Positions 15,494-21,558 of a DNA stretch of 21,558 bases are shown in pieces. The notes beneath the pieces are model-generated. The model was not told the DNA's origin and did not search any database. It saw only the letters and a list, made by a program, of their open reading frames with translations. The stretch spans positions 1 to 21,558 of the forward strand of contig JAGZXV010000084.1 in the NCBI GenBank assembly GCA_018378255.1. The letters are read 5' to 3'. The position numbers and the translations under genes were made by a program. Origin of the DNA: Clostridiaceae bacterium (GTDB lineage Bacteria > Bacillota > Clostridia > Lachnospirales > Lachnospiraceae). Numbering within the stretch: position 1 is the stretch's first letter; every line of letters starts with the position of its first letter.

Positions 15494-16348
15494 ATGAAAA
15501 CTGAATGGATAACGGCCTCTGATTCCGATGAATTAGAGGTGAAGCATAAGGGACAGCTTCTATATCTGTCATTTCCTGCTTTAGAGGCTGCTGGAATTGT
15601 AAAACATGCATTTTCCACCAGAATCGGCGGCGTCAGCCAGGGTAAATTTTCCACACTCAACTTCACTTTTACGAGAGGCGATAATCCGGATCATGTGATG
15701 GAAAACTATAGAAGGATGGCTGACGCTATCGATGTGGATTTAAACAGAATGGTTTTGTCCTGGCAGACCCATACCACCAATGTGCGACGGATAACAGAGG
15801 AGGATGCGGGGAAAGGAATCGTGAGAGACAGGGATTATCAGGATGTAGACGGCATGATTACCGATGTTCCCGGTATTACATTGGTTACTTTTTATGCTGA
15901 CTGCGTTCCTTTGTATCTGGTGGATCCAGTCCATAAGGCGATTGGACTGTCCCATTCCGGCTGGAGAGGCACGGTGAACAGGATGGGGAAAGTGACGGTG
16001 GAAGCCATGAGAGAGGCATATGGTTCCAGGCCGGAAGATCTGATTGCCGCCATTGGCCCCAGCATTTGCCGGTCCTGTTATGAGATCGGTGTGGAAACAG
16101 CGGATGAATTCAAACAAAATTTTCCAAAAGAACAATGGAATGAGATTTTATCTCCGGGCGAAAAGCCGGATAAATACCAATTGAACCTTTGGAAGGCGAA
16201 TGAAATCATATTCAGGGAAGCCGGAATTAAAGATGAAAATATTCATATAACCAATTTATGTACCAGATGTAATCCGGATTTGCTGTTTTCACACCGGAAA
16301 GCCGGAAATGAAAGGGGAAATCTGGCCGCTTTTCTTTGTTTAAAATGA
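15494..16348 (+). CDS. pgeF: Peptidoglycan editing factor PgeF / YfiH (LACC1-like)
   Basis: A 284-residue YfiH-family protein, sometimes labelled polyphenol oxidase or laccase domain protein. The three conserved zinc/catalytic residues are H93 in QTHTTNV, C137 in ADCVPLYL and H154 in SHSGWRG; the C-terminal CTRCNPDLLFSHR is also typical. Family members have purine nucleoside phosphorylase/deaminase activity, and E. coli PgeF keeps muropeptide composition correct. ATG 15494 follows GGAGG, 11 bases after yraN. It is the last gene of the block; no clear terminator follows. Confidence 0.93.
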   Translation: MKTEWITASDSDELEVKHKGQLLYLSFPALEAAGIVKHAFSTRIGGVSQGKFSTLNFTFTRGDNPDHVMENYRRMADAIDVDLNRMVLSWQTHTTNVRRITEEDAGKGIVRDRDYQDVDGMITDVPGITLVTFYADCVPLYLVDPVHKAIGLSHSGWRGTVNRMGKVTVEAMREAYGSRPEDLIAAIGPSICRSCYEIGVETADEFKQNFPKEQWNEILSPGEKPDKYQLNLWKANEIIFREAGIKDENIHITNLCTRCNPDLLFSHRKAGNERGNLAAFLCLK

Positions 16349-16388
16349 TTGCTGCTATTTTTTTACATTTTACGAAAAACCTTCTAGT

Positions 16389-16415
16389 GTATTAATTGTG
16401 ATAAGGCACATAATA
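16389..16415 (+). promoter_or_regulatory. Candidate sigma-G promoter of the spore protein gene
   Basis: CATAATA (16409-16415) agrees with the forespore sigma-G -10 pattern CATnnTA. Fifteen bases upstream GTATT (16389-16393) matches the -35 GHATR except at the last base, and the spacing is slightly short. Genes for alpha/beta-type spore proteins are normally read by sigma-G, which supports the call. Start near 16422 gives a leader of about 57 bases. Confidence 0.55.
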
Positions 16416-16430
16416 GGAGTGTAGCAAAAA

Positions 16431-16452
16431 ACAAGTCACAAACAAGTGACAA
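16431..16452 (+). repeat. Tandem 11-base repeat in the spore protein leader
   Basis: ACAAGTCACAA (16431-16441) is followed directly by ACAAGTGACAA (16442-16452), differing in one central base. That C/G difference also creates an inverted repeat, GTCAC and GTGAC, with a 6-base spacer, so the RNA could fold a 5-pair hairpin about ten bases upstream of the AAGGAGG ribosome site. A role is not known. Confidence 0.7.
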
Positions 16453-16478
16453 TTAGTTGAACAAGGAGGCGTTTTATT

Positions 16479-16685
16479 ATGTCAAGCAGATCTTCTAATA
16501 CTACAAATGTACCAGAGGCAAGAGAAGCAATGGATCGTTTCAAAATGGAAGTAGCAAATGAAATCGGTGTACCGTTAAGCAACGGTTACAACGGAAACCT
16601 GACATCCGCACAGAATGGTTCTGTAGGTGGATATATGGTTAAGAAAATGATCGAAGCACAGGAAAGACAGATGGCAGGTAAATAA
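16479..16685 (+). CDS. Alpha/beta-type small acid-soluble spore protein
   Basis: A 68-residue SASP. The germination-protease recognition region is FKMEVANEIGVPL, with cleavage expected after E28. The conserved C-terminal DNA-binding part reads GNLTSAQNGSVGGYMVKKMI. These proteins coat forespore DNA, shield it from UV and chemicals, and supply amino acids on germination. The ribosome site AAGGAGG is 9 bases before ATG 16479. The gene stands alone, with a sigma-G-like promoter before it and a strong terminator after it, and is direct evidence for a spore-former. Confidence 0.97.
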   Translation: MSSRSSNTTNVPEAREAMDRFKMEVANEIGVPLSNGYNGNLTSAQNGSVGGYMVKKMIEAQERQMAGK

Positions 16686-16708
16686 AACCGCCTGAACTAA
16701 AAAAAAGT

Positions 16709-16745
16709 CCCTTAGCTGCTTAGGCAGCTAGGGGTTCTTTTTTTT
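16709..16745 (+). terminator. Terminator of the spore protein gene
   Basis: An 11-pair stem (CCCTTAGCTGC at 16709-16719 with 16724-16734, one G-U pair), a TTAG loop, and the run TTCTTTTTTTT. An A run precedes the stem at 16699-16706, so it may also work in reverse. It lies 24 bases after the stop. Confidence 0.93.
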
Positions 16746-16780
16746 AATCTCATGTATCAAAAAATGTACTAAAATAATCC

Positions 16781-16809
16781 TTGTGTCTGCACAAAATCCA
16801 TATTATAAT
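16781..16809 (+). promoter_or_regulatory. Candidate sigma-A promoter for rsmD-coaD
   Basis: A perfect TATAAT (16804-16809) lies 17 bases after TTGTGT (16781-16786), a weak -35. Transcription from near 16816 would give a leader of about 22 bases with GGGAG ahead of rsmD. The preceding strong terminator makes a promoter here necessary. Confidence 0.65.
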
Positions 16810-16837
16810 AGTAAAGAAATTCAACTGGGAGAAAATT

Positions 16838-17398
16838 ATGCGTGTAATAGCAGGGAGCGCCAGGCGCTTACTTTTAAAAACAATAGATGGTCTGGATACA
16901 AGACCGACCACGGACAGGATTAAAGAAACATTATTTAATATGATACAGCCGGGAATGGCTGACTGTAAGTTTTTGGATCTATTCAGCGGAAGCGGCGGAA
17001 TTGGAATTGAAGCGCTGAGCCGGGGAGCTGAATTAGCCGTATTTATTGAGAATAACCCCAAGGCTGTTTCCTGTATTAAAGAGAATTTAGCCGCCACCAG
17101 GCTGGAAGACAGGGGAATGGTCATGGCCTGTGATGTACTGACGGGATTGAAGCGTCTGGAAGGCAAGGGGCATGTATTTGATTATATTTTTATGGATCCA
17201 CCATATGATCATGAACATGAGCGGTATGTGTTGGAGTATTTATCCGGCTCCGCTCTTATTAATAAAGAAACCACGATTATCATCGAAGCATCTTTGAACA
17301 CAACCTTTGATTATCTGGAGACTTTCGGTTTTATAGTTGAAAAAGAAAAGAATTATAAGACCAATAAACATATATTTGTGTACAAAGGAGATTGTTAA
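16838..17398 (+). CDS. rsmD: 16S rRNA (guanine966-N2)-methyltransferase RsmD
   Basis: A 186-residue Rossmann-fold methyltransferase. It begins MRVIAGSARRLLL with RPTTDRIKETLFNMI, the RsmD signature. The SAM-binding motif I is LDLFSGSGGIGIEALSRGA (D47 to G54), and the N6/N2-methylase catalytic box DPPY starts at D120. It methylates G966 of 16S rRNA on assembled 30S. ATG 16838 follows GGGAG by 6 bases; a longer frame from TTG 16781 would overlap the promoter. coaD follows after one base. Confidence 0.96.
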   Translation: MRVIAGSARRLLLKTIDGLDTRPTTDRIKETLFNMIQPGMADCKFLDLFSGSGGIGIEALSRGAELAVFIENNPKAVSCIKENLAATRLEDRGMVMACDVLTGLKRLEGKGHVFDYIFMDPPYDHEHERYVLEYLSGSALINKETTIIIEASLNTTFDYLETFGFIVEKEKNYKTNKHIFVYKGDC

Positions 17399-17399
17399 G

Positions 17400-17876
17400 A
17401 TGGCAGTAGCAGTATATCCGGGAAGCTTTGATCCCGTCACGCTGGGACATTATGATATTATTGAACGAACCTCTAAAATTATGGACCGGGTAATTCTCGG
17501 TGTTTTGAATAATAATTCGAAATCTCCGTTGTTTTCTGTGGAAGAACGTGTTAATATGTTAAAGAGTGTTACCGATCATTTGCCGAACGTAGAGGTTCAG
17601 TCATTTGACGGTTTATTAATTGATTTCGTCAGAAAGAATAACGCCAACGTTATTGTAAGAGGTTTAAGGGCTATTACAGACTTTGAATATGAACTGCAGC
17701 TTTCCCAAACCAACCGGGTAATCGCCCCTGAGATCGATACGTTATTCCTGACTACTAACTTAAAATATTCCTATCTCAGTTCCAGCATCGTGAAAGAAAT
17801 TGCCATGTATCACGGCGATATCAGTGCGTTTCTTCACCCTGAAATTGCAGAATTGGTTAAGAAAAAATTTGCTTAG
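17400..17876 (+). CDS. coaD: Phosphopantetheine adenylyltransferase
   Basis: A 158-residue nucleotidyltransferase catalysing 4'-phosphopantetheine + ATP to dephospho-CoA + PPi, the fourth step of CoA synthesis. The HxGH-type motif is T14-L-G-H17 in YPGSFDPVTLGH. Also seen are RGLRAITDFEYELQ and the ATP-binding YSYLSSSIVKEIA (S127-S129). ATG 17400 lies 9 bases after AAGGAG and one base after the rsmD stop, the conserved rsmD-coaD pair. Confidence 0.97.
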   Translation: MAVAVYPGSFDPVTLGHYDIIERTSKIMDRVILGVLNNNSKSPLFSVEERVNMLKSVTDHLPNVEVQSFDGLLIDFVRKNNANVIVRGLRAITDFEYELQLSQTNRVIAPEIDTLFLTTNLKYSYLSSSIVKEIAMYHGDISAFLHPEIAELVKKKFA

Positions 17877-17908
17877 AAATCAAGTATAGAAGGTGAGGAG
17901 TACATATT

Positions 17909-18490
17909 ATGAGTAGAATCGAACAGTTAATCAGTGAAATTGAAGAGTACATCGACGGCTGCAAATACCAGCCGTTATCCAATACAAAGATCCTTGTGAA
18001 TAAGGAAGAGTTAGAGGAGCTGTTAGTTGAACTGCGCCTGCGCATTCCCGATGAGATCAAACAGTACCAGAAGATTATCAGCAATCAGGATGCGATTCTC
18101 AATGAAGCCCGCCTTCAGGCGGACAGCATGTTAAAAGAAGCTACCGCCCAGACCAATGAGCTGGTCAATGAACATGAGATCATGCAGCGAGCTTATGCAG
18201 CCGCCAACCAGGTGGTAGAACAGGCCAATGCACAGGGACAGGCGATTGTGGACAGTGCGGTGAACGACGCCAACAACATCCGCCAGAGCGCAGTCCAGTA
18301 TACGGATGATATGTTAAAGAGCCTTCAGGCGATTATTTCCCATTCCATGGAGGGAGCTCAGGGCAGATTTGATGCATTCCTTTCTTCTATGAGATCCAGC
18401 CTGGATATAGTTACGGCTAACCGCAATGAGCTTTCCGGCGGTATGGCTCCTAGTGAACCGGAACCAATTGCGCCAGAAGAAGAAAGATAA
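17909..18490 (+). CDS. Coiled-coil protein of unknown function downstream of coaD
   Basis: A 193-residue soluble protein with no signal peptide or membrane helix. A short N-terminal region (IEQLISEIEEYIDGCKYQ, then a KILVNKEELEELLVELRLRI stretch ending in PDEI) looks conserved. A long helical, coiled-coil-prone, Ala/Gln/Glu-rich segment covers about residues 60-170 (for example ATAQTNELVNEHEIMQRAYA), and an acidic Pro/Glu tail ends it. Similar proteins are often labelled ATPase or V-type ATPase subunit H-like because of the coil, but I see no P-loop or other catalytic motif. A DivIVA-like or scaffolding role is possible, not shown. The ribosome site GTGAGGAG is about 8 bases before ATG. Its last 41 bases overlap the convergent ylbJ-like gene. 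Confidence 0.85.
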   Translation: MSRIEQLISEIEEYIDGCKYQPLSNTKILVNKEELEELLVELRLRIPDEIKQYQKIISNQDAILNEARLQADSMLKEATAQTNELVNEHEIMQRAYAAANQVVEQANAQGQAIVDSAVNDANNIRQSAVQYTDDMLKSLQAIISHSMEGAQGRFDAFLSSMRSSLDIVTANRNELSGGMAPSEPEPIAPEEER

Positions 18491-19364
18491 TACAGGAAAG
18501 GATACTGTGTATCAGTTTCCAGAAGATATAATGCCGGATGGATAATCCGGCATTTTTTATAACGCTTTTCGTCTGAAAAATTCCGGAAACGCCCCCGAAC
18601 GTGACTGACATGATGATAAGTACAGCGCAGACCATCCCCTTCATTTGTACGGAAACCGCATTAATTCCGGTGGTCATTTCAATAAGCCCTAAAAACATGG
18701 CCTTGATAACAGGATCAATGGACATTCCTTTCACAAATTCCACCAGAATTGAAAACAGCATGATATAGCCGCCGATCTTGGTCATAACTTCAAATGCGTT
18801 CATCAGGCTTTCATCAAACGACTGCCGGTTCTCGTGTCCGCCTGCATCTCCACAGGAGGCTTCCTGGATTCCGTATAAGGGACGGGCCATCCAGGAGATG
18901 ATGAATACGGGAAGGTAGACCGCGGCCATAAACTGCCATAGCGGGATGCCAAGGGGAAGTTTTTGAACGGTATATCCCAGTAAAAACATGGGGCTTGGAT
19001 GGTTGCAGATGGCCAGAAGATATTTCCCCTCTTTTGCCGTGATTCTTCCGTCGTCCAAAAACTCACTGCAGTTTTTGGCTCCCAGCGGATATCCGCATAA
19101 AAGTCCTGACATCAGCACATAGCTTCCCGCATCCGACAGTTTAAATACGGAATGCCATAACAGTTTAAACGGGCGGGTGAGAAGATGGATTGCATCCAGG
19201 GAAACAATGATGCTGGAACATACCATAAATGGCATCAGCGCAGGCAGCACCACATCGGCCCAAAGGACCAGACCGTTTCTGGCTCCCCGGCAGGACAGCG
19301 CCGGGTTCCATAAAAGCAGAAGGAGTACTGCGATCGAAATAACTCGGAACATGGATTTTTTCAT
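18450..19364 (-). CDS. YlbJ-like sporulation/nucleoside-recognition membrane protein
   Basis: A 304-residue polytopic membrane protein. It starts MKKSMFRVISIAVLLLLLW and carries LPALMPFMVCSSIIVSL, SGLLCGYPLGAKNCSEFLDD and LLAICNHPSPMFLLGYTV, which agree with the YlbJ/nucleoside-recognition (gate) family. YlbJ is needed for heat-resistant spores in Bacillus. It is shorter than Bacillus YlbJ (about 400 residues). ATG 19364 is preferred: a longer frame to 19673 would run through the divergent peptidase gene. Its ribosome site (CAGG) is weak. The 3' end passes through the plus-strand terminator and into the coiled-coil gene, yet the C-terminal residues (IFWKLIHSILSCIIFLLLA) still look like a normal membrane helix. 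The YlbJ label is moderately sure; a general transporter-like gate protein is the alternative. Confidence 0.78.
   Translation of the reverse strand: MKKSMFRVISIAVLLLLLWNPALSCRGARNGLVLWADVVLPALMPFMVCSSIIVSLDAIHLLTRPFKLLWHSVFKLSDAGSYVLMSGLLCGYPLGAKNCSEFLDDGRITAKEGKYLLAICNHPSPMFLLGYTVQKLPLGIPLWQFMAAVYLPVFIISWMARPLYGIQEASCGDAGGHENRQSFDESLMNAFEVMTKIGGYIMLFSILVEFVKGMSIDPVIKAMFLGLIEMTTGINAVSVQMKGMVCAVLIIMSVTFGGVSGIFQTKSVIKNAGLSIRHYIFWKLIHSILSCIIFLLLAQLVPVH
18495..18520 (+). other. Hairpin between coiled-coil gene and its terminator
   Basis: GGAAA (18495-18499) pairs with TTTCC (18516-18520) and inside it GATAC (18501-18505) pairs with GTATC (18509-18513) around TGT. It has no T run and lies 10 bases upstream of the terminator stem. 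It may protect the transcript 3' end. It is also inside the minus-strand ylbJ-like coding region. Confidence 0.45.
18531..18558 (+). terminator. Terminator of rsmD-coaD-coiled-coil transcript, inside ylbJ-like gene
   Basis: A perfect 9-pair stem, ATGCCGGAT (18531-18539) and ATCCGGCAT (18545-18553), a GGATA loop, and TTTTTT. It starts 40 bases after the coiled-coil stop codon. On the other strand the same bases code part of NAGLSIRHYIF in the YlbJ-like protein. An A/T tract is present only on the 3' side, so it should act on the plus strand. Confidence 0.9.
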
Positions 19365-19383
19365 AACAGCCTGAATAGAATGG

Positions 19384-19412
19384 TTTATACAAATATATGT
19401 GAAGGCCGTGAA
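19384..19412 (-). promoter_or_regulatory. Candidate promoter of the ylbJ-like gene
   Basis: On the minus strand TTCACG (19412-19407) and TATAAA (19389-19384) are separated by 17 bases; they match consensus at four and five of six positions. Start near 19377 leaves a leader of about 13 bases before ATG 19364. If the gene is sporulation-controlled another sigma factor may be used. Confidence 0.4.
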
Positions 19413-19415
19413 TCT

Positions 19416-20219
19416 ATGATTATAATCCTCATCTGCCTGCTGGCAGTTTTTCAGGTGACCATGGTGGATTACCTGGTCAACAACCCTCATTATTACCAGC
19501 TGGATTCTTATACATGGGAAACCGATGATTTCCGTTCCATGGAACTGGGAGAGCTGATCGCATCCCAGACAACCATCGATTATGATGCGCTCACGACTTT
19601 GATGCTGGACCATGAATATGATCTGAGGGACCAGAAGGAGCTTTCCTATGAAAACAGCAGGGTGCTGGCACAAAAACCGGTGGAATACCGGAAATTAAAG
19701 AATGCCTATGAACGAATACTGACGGATTTAAAATATTTTCCCATTCCTCTGAGCAGCAGAAGCGAAATTCCCGATATCACTTATGGGGACGGATGGGGAG
19801 ATAAGCGCAAATATGGCGGAGAACGCCCTCATGAAGGCTGTGATCTCATGGGAGCAGGTATGGAACGTGGAACCTATCCGGTGGTCAGCATCAGCGATGG
19901 GACGGTGGAAAAGGTGGGATGGCTGGAAAAAGGAGGCTGGAGGATAGGAATCCGCACCCCTTCCGGGGCTTATCTTTATTACGCCCATCTATATCAGTAC
20001 AGCCAGGAGTTTAAAGAAGGGGATAAGGTGACCGCAGGCCAGCTTTTAGGATATATGGGAGATTCCGGTTATAGCACAGTTCCCGGCACTGTTGGAAATT
20101 TCGACGTCCATCTCCATTTGGGCATTTACTTAAAAACTGACCACTTTGACGAATTGAGCGTAAATCCTTATTGGATTCTGCGCTACCTGGAAAAATATCG
20201 CCTAAAATACACCTATTAA
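19416..20219 (+). CDS. M23-family (LytM/DacB-type) metallopeptidase, membrane-anchored or secreted
   Basis: A 267-residue protein with an N-terminal hydrophobic segment (MIIILICLLAVFQVTMV) acting as anchor or uncleaved signal. The C-terminal peptidase domain (about 125-255) has both zinc motifs: H139-x3-D143 in RPHEGCDLMGA and H232-x-H234 in DVHLHLGIYL. Family members cut peptide crosslinks in peptidoglycan outside the cell. With all ligands present it should be active. ATG 19416 has GAAGG about 10 bases upstream; ATG 19380, in frame, has no ribosome site and adds a charged leader before the helix. It is divergent from the ylbJ-like gene with 51 bases between starts. Confidence 0.92.
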   Translation: MIIILICLLAVFQVTMVDYLVNNPHYYQLDSYTWETDDFRSMELGELIASQTTIDYDALTTLMLDHEYDLRDQKELSYENSRVLAQKPVEYRKLKNAYERILTDLKYFPIPLSSRSEIPDITYGDGWGDKRKYGGERPHEGCDLMGAGMERGTYPVVSISDGTVEKVGWLEKGGWRIGIRTPSGAYLYYAHLYQYSQEFKEGDKVTAGQLLGYMGDSGYSTVPGTVGNFDVHLHLGIYLKTDHFDELSVNPYWILRYLEKYRLKYTY

Positions 20220-20239
20220 CCCCACGGAAAGGGTTTTTA

Positions 20240-20248
20240 TGATATAAT
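20240..20248 (+). promoter_or_regulatory. Extended -10 promoter for the rRNA methyltransferase gene
   Basis: TG, one base, then perfect TATAAT (20243-20248). No -35 is seen at the proper distance, as is common for extended -10 promoters. Start near 20255 leaves about 14 bases, with GGAGG, before ATG 20269. No terminator for the upstream peptidase gene is visible in the 49-base gap. Confidence 0.6.
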
Positions 20249-20268
20249 ACCGTAAAATGGAGGTTATT

Positions 20269-21558
20269 ATGAATTTACCCGAGCAATTTACAGAACAAAT
20301 GAAAGAGCTGTTAAAGGATGAATACAGTTCCTATATAAATAGTTTTTCAGAAGAACGGTTTTACGGACTCCGCGTGAATACCGGAAAGATTTCAGCAGAA
20401 GAGTTCTCAGACCGGTCCGGATTTCATTTGCAGCCGGTGGCCTGGATTCCCAATGGTTTTTATTACCAGGAATCTGACCGGCCGGCTAAGGATCCTTATT
20501 ATTATGCGGGGCTGTATTACCTTCAGGAGCCCAGCGCCATGACTCCGGCCAGCCTTCTTCCTATTGAACCGGGAGATATGGTACTGGATCTCTGTGCGGC
20601 TCCGGGAGGAAAGAGTACGGAATTAGGAGCCAGGCTGAGAGGGCAGGGAATGCTGGTGGCCAATGACATCAGCAACTCCAGGGCCAAATCCCTTTTAAAA
20701 AATTTAGAGCTGTTCGGAATCCCCAATATCTGTGTTACCAGCGATTCTCCTAACCGGTTATCGGCCGTATATCAGGAGTTTTTTGATAAGATTCTGGTGG
20801 ACGCGCCCTGTTCCGGCGAGGGGATGTTCAGAAAAGATCACGGCATGGTGAAGAGCTGGCTGGAACATGGGCCGGAATATTACGCGCCGCTTCAAAAAGA
20901 AATAATCCTTCAGGCAGCTTCTATGCTGAAGCCGGGAGGGTATCTTTTATATTCTACCTGTACATTTGCTCCTGTAGAAAATGAGGGAAGTGTTTCCTGG
21001 CTGCTGGAAAATTATCCCGAAATGGAGTTGTTGGAGATAGAGCCATATGAGGGATTTTCCCGGGGAAATCCTGTCTGGGGAAATGGGGATATCCGGTTGG
21101 AAAAATGTGTACGAATCTGGCCCCATAAGATGAAAGGTGAGGGACATTTTCTGGCTCTTTTGCACAAATCAGAAGATGCAGAAAGGGTAGAAGTGAAGCT
21201 GGGAAGTAGTGCAAAATTGGACAAAAAGAGTCGGCGAATATTGGAAGAGTTTTTTGAGGAATGTAATTGGAAACCAGATTGGGAAAGAACCGAGATTCGA
21301 GGCGGAAAAGTCTATCTGGTGCCGGAACTGCCGGAAAAACTGGGAGGCATTCATTTTCTCAGAAATGGTTTATATATGGGAGAAATGAAGAAAGAACGAT
21401 TTGAGCCTTCTCAGCAGTTGGCTATGGCACTGTTAGGCAGGGATTATCCTGGGAGATTATCTTTGCGGGCAGAGGATGAGCGTATAGGGCGTTACCTGAA
21501 AGGGGAGACGATTCTGGTGGAAGAAGGAGAGGCTACACAGGAGAATGGATGGCTGCTG
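20269..21558 (+). CDS. RsmF/NSUN-type rRNA m5C methyltransferase, 3' end cut by window edge
   Basis: An open frame of 430 codons from ATG 20269 to the window end, no stop reached. It begins MNLPEQFTEQMKELLKDEY. The SAM-binding motif is VLDLCAAPGGKSTELGARL (about residues 105-123). Two catalytic-site cysteines are visible: DAPCSGEGMFRKD and YSTCTFAPVENEG, as in NOL1/NOP2/Sun family RNA m5C methyltransferases. The C-terminal part (from about 300) fits the pre-PUA and PUA-like RNA-binding domains of RsmF/YebU, and proteins of this group in Firmicutes have about 450 residues, so only a few dozen residues are probably missing. GGAGG stands 5 bases before the start. Confidence 0.93.
   Translation, partial: MNLPEQFTEQMKELLKDEYSSYINSFSEERFYGLRVNTGKISAEEFSDRSGFHLQPVAWIPNGFYYQESDRPAKDPYYYAGLYYLQEPSAMTPASLLPIEPGDMVLDLCAAPGGKSTELGARLRGQGMLVANDISNSRAKSLLKNLELFGIPNICVTSDSPNRLSAVYQEFFDKILVDAPCSGEGMFRKDHGMVKSWLEHGPEYYAPLQKEIILQAASMLKPGGYLLYSTCTFAPVENEGSVSWLLENYPEMELLEIEPYEGFSRGNPVWGNGDIRLEKCVRIWPHKMKGEGHFLALLHKSEDAERVEVKLGSSAKLDKKSRRILEEFFEECNWKPDWERTEIRGGKVYLVPELPEKLGGIHFLRNGLYMGEMKKERFEPSQQLAMALLGRDYPGRLSLRAEDERIGRYLKGETILVEEGEATQENGWLL

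Noticed and set aside
19365..19673. N-terminal extension of the ylbJ-like frame by about 100 residues
   Set aside because: It lies opposite the M23 peptidase coding sequence, has no family similarity, and the natural signal-anchor start is at 19364.
1..21558. Mobile elements, CRISPR arrays, tRNA or rRNA genes
   Set aside because: I looked for transposase or integrase motifs, regularly spaced repeats and tRNA cloverleaf ends and saw none.

Overview
The window looks like chromosome of a spore-forming Gram-positive anaerobe, most likely a Lachnospiraceae-type Clostridium relative. The reasons are the gene order around ffh/rpsP/rimM/trmD/rplS, an alpha/beta-type small acid-soluble spore protein, a YlbJ-like protein, strong AGGAGG ribosome sites and some TTG starts. 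I see no tRNA, rRNA, CRISPR array, insertion sequence or phage gene. No gene-free stretch exceeds 300 bases; the longest, 3923-4100, is a divergent control region.

Region 1 (1-8367) is a sugar-utilisation locus. On the minus strand lie a YesM-type sensor histidine kinase, a YesN/AraC-type response regulator and the first part of a PfkB-family sugar kinase, tightly packed. Divergent on the plus strand are a lipoprotein solute-binding protein, two CUT1-type permeases and a DUF2961/GH172 glycosidase, closed by a strong terminator. No transporter ATPase is present, so a shared one is inferred. A simple reading is that the kinase/regulator pair senses an external saccharide and activates the transporter operon, the sugar enters intact, the cytoplasmic GH172 enzyme cleaves it, and the PfkB kinase phosphorylates a product. 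The substrate is not shown by the sequence. Known GH172 activities (fructofuranosides including difructose dianhydride I, and D-arabinofuranosides) are the first candidates.

Region 2 (8395-16348) is a translation, secretion and ribosome-assembly block: ylxM, ffh, rpsP, khpA, rimM, trmD, rplS, a first signal peptidase I, rbgA, a second signal peptidase I, rnhB, yraN and pgeF. Spacing is a few bases in most places. rplS is set apart by its own promoter, a structured leader resembling an L19 leader, and a downstream terminator.

Region 3 (16349-18558) holds a separately controlled spore-protein gene with a sigma-G-like promoter and its own terminator, then rsmD, coaD and an unassigned coiled-coil protein. 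Region 4 (18450-21558) holds a YlbJ-like membrane protein on the minus strand, whose 3' end overlaps the coiled-coil gene, then a divergent M23 peptidase and an RsmF/NSUN-type rRNA methyltransferase that runs off the window.

The parts I find most worth following are the GH172 locus with its helically phased boxes upstream of the transporter promoter, the convergent overlap in which a plus-strand terminator is coded inside the minus-strand gene, the signal peptidase paralogues either side of rbgA, and the coiled-coil gene after coaD. All family calls come from reading motifs by eye; no database search was run.
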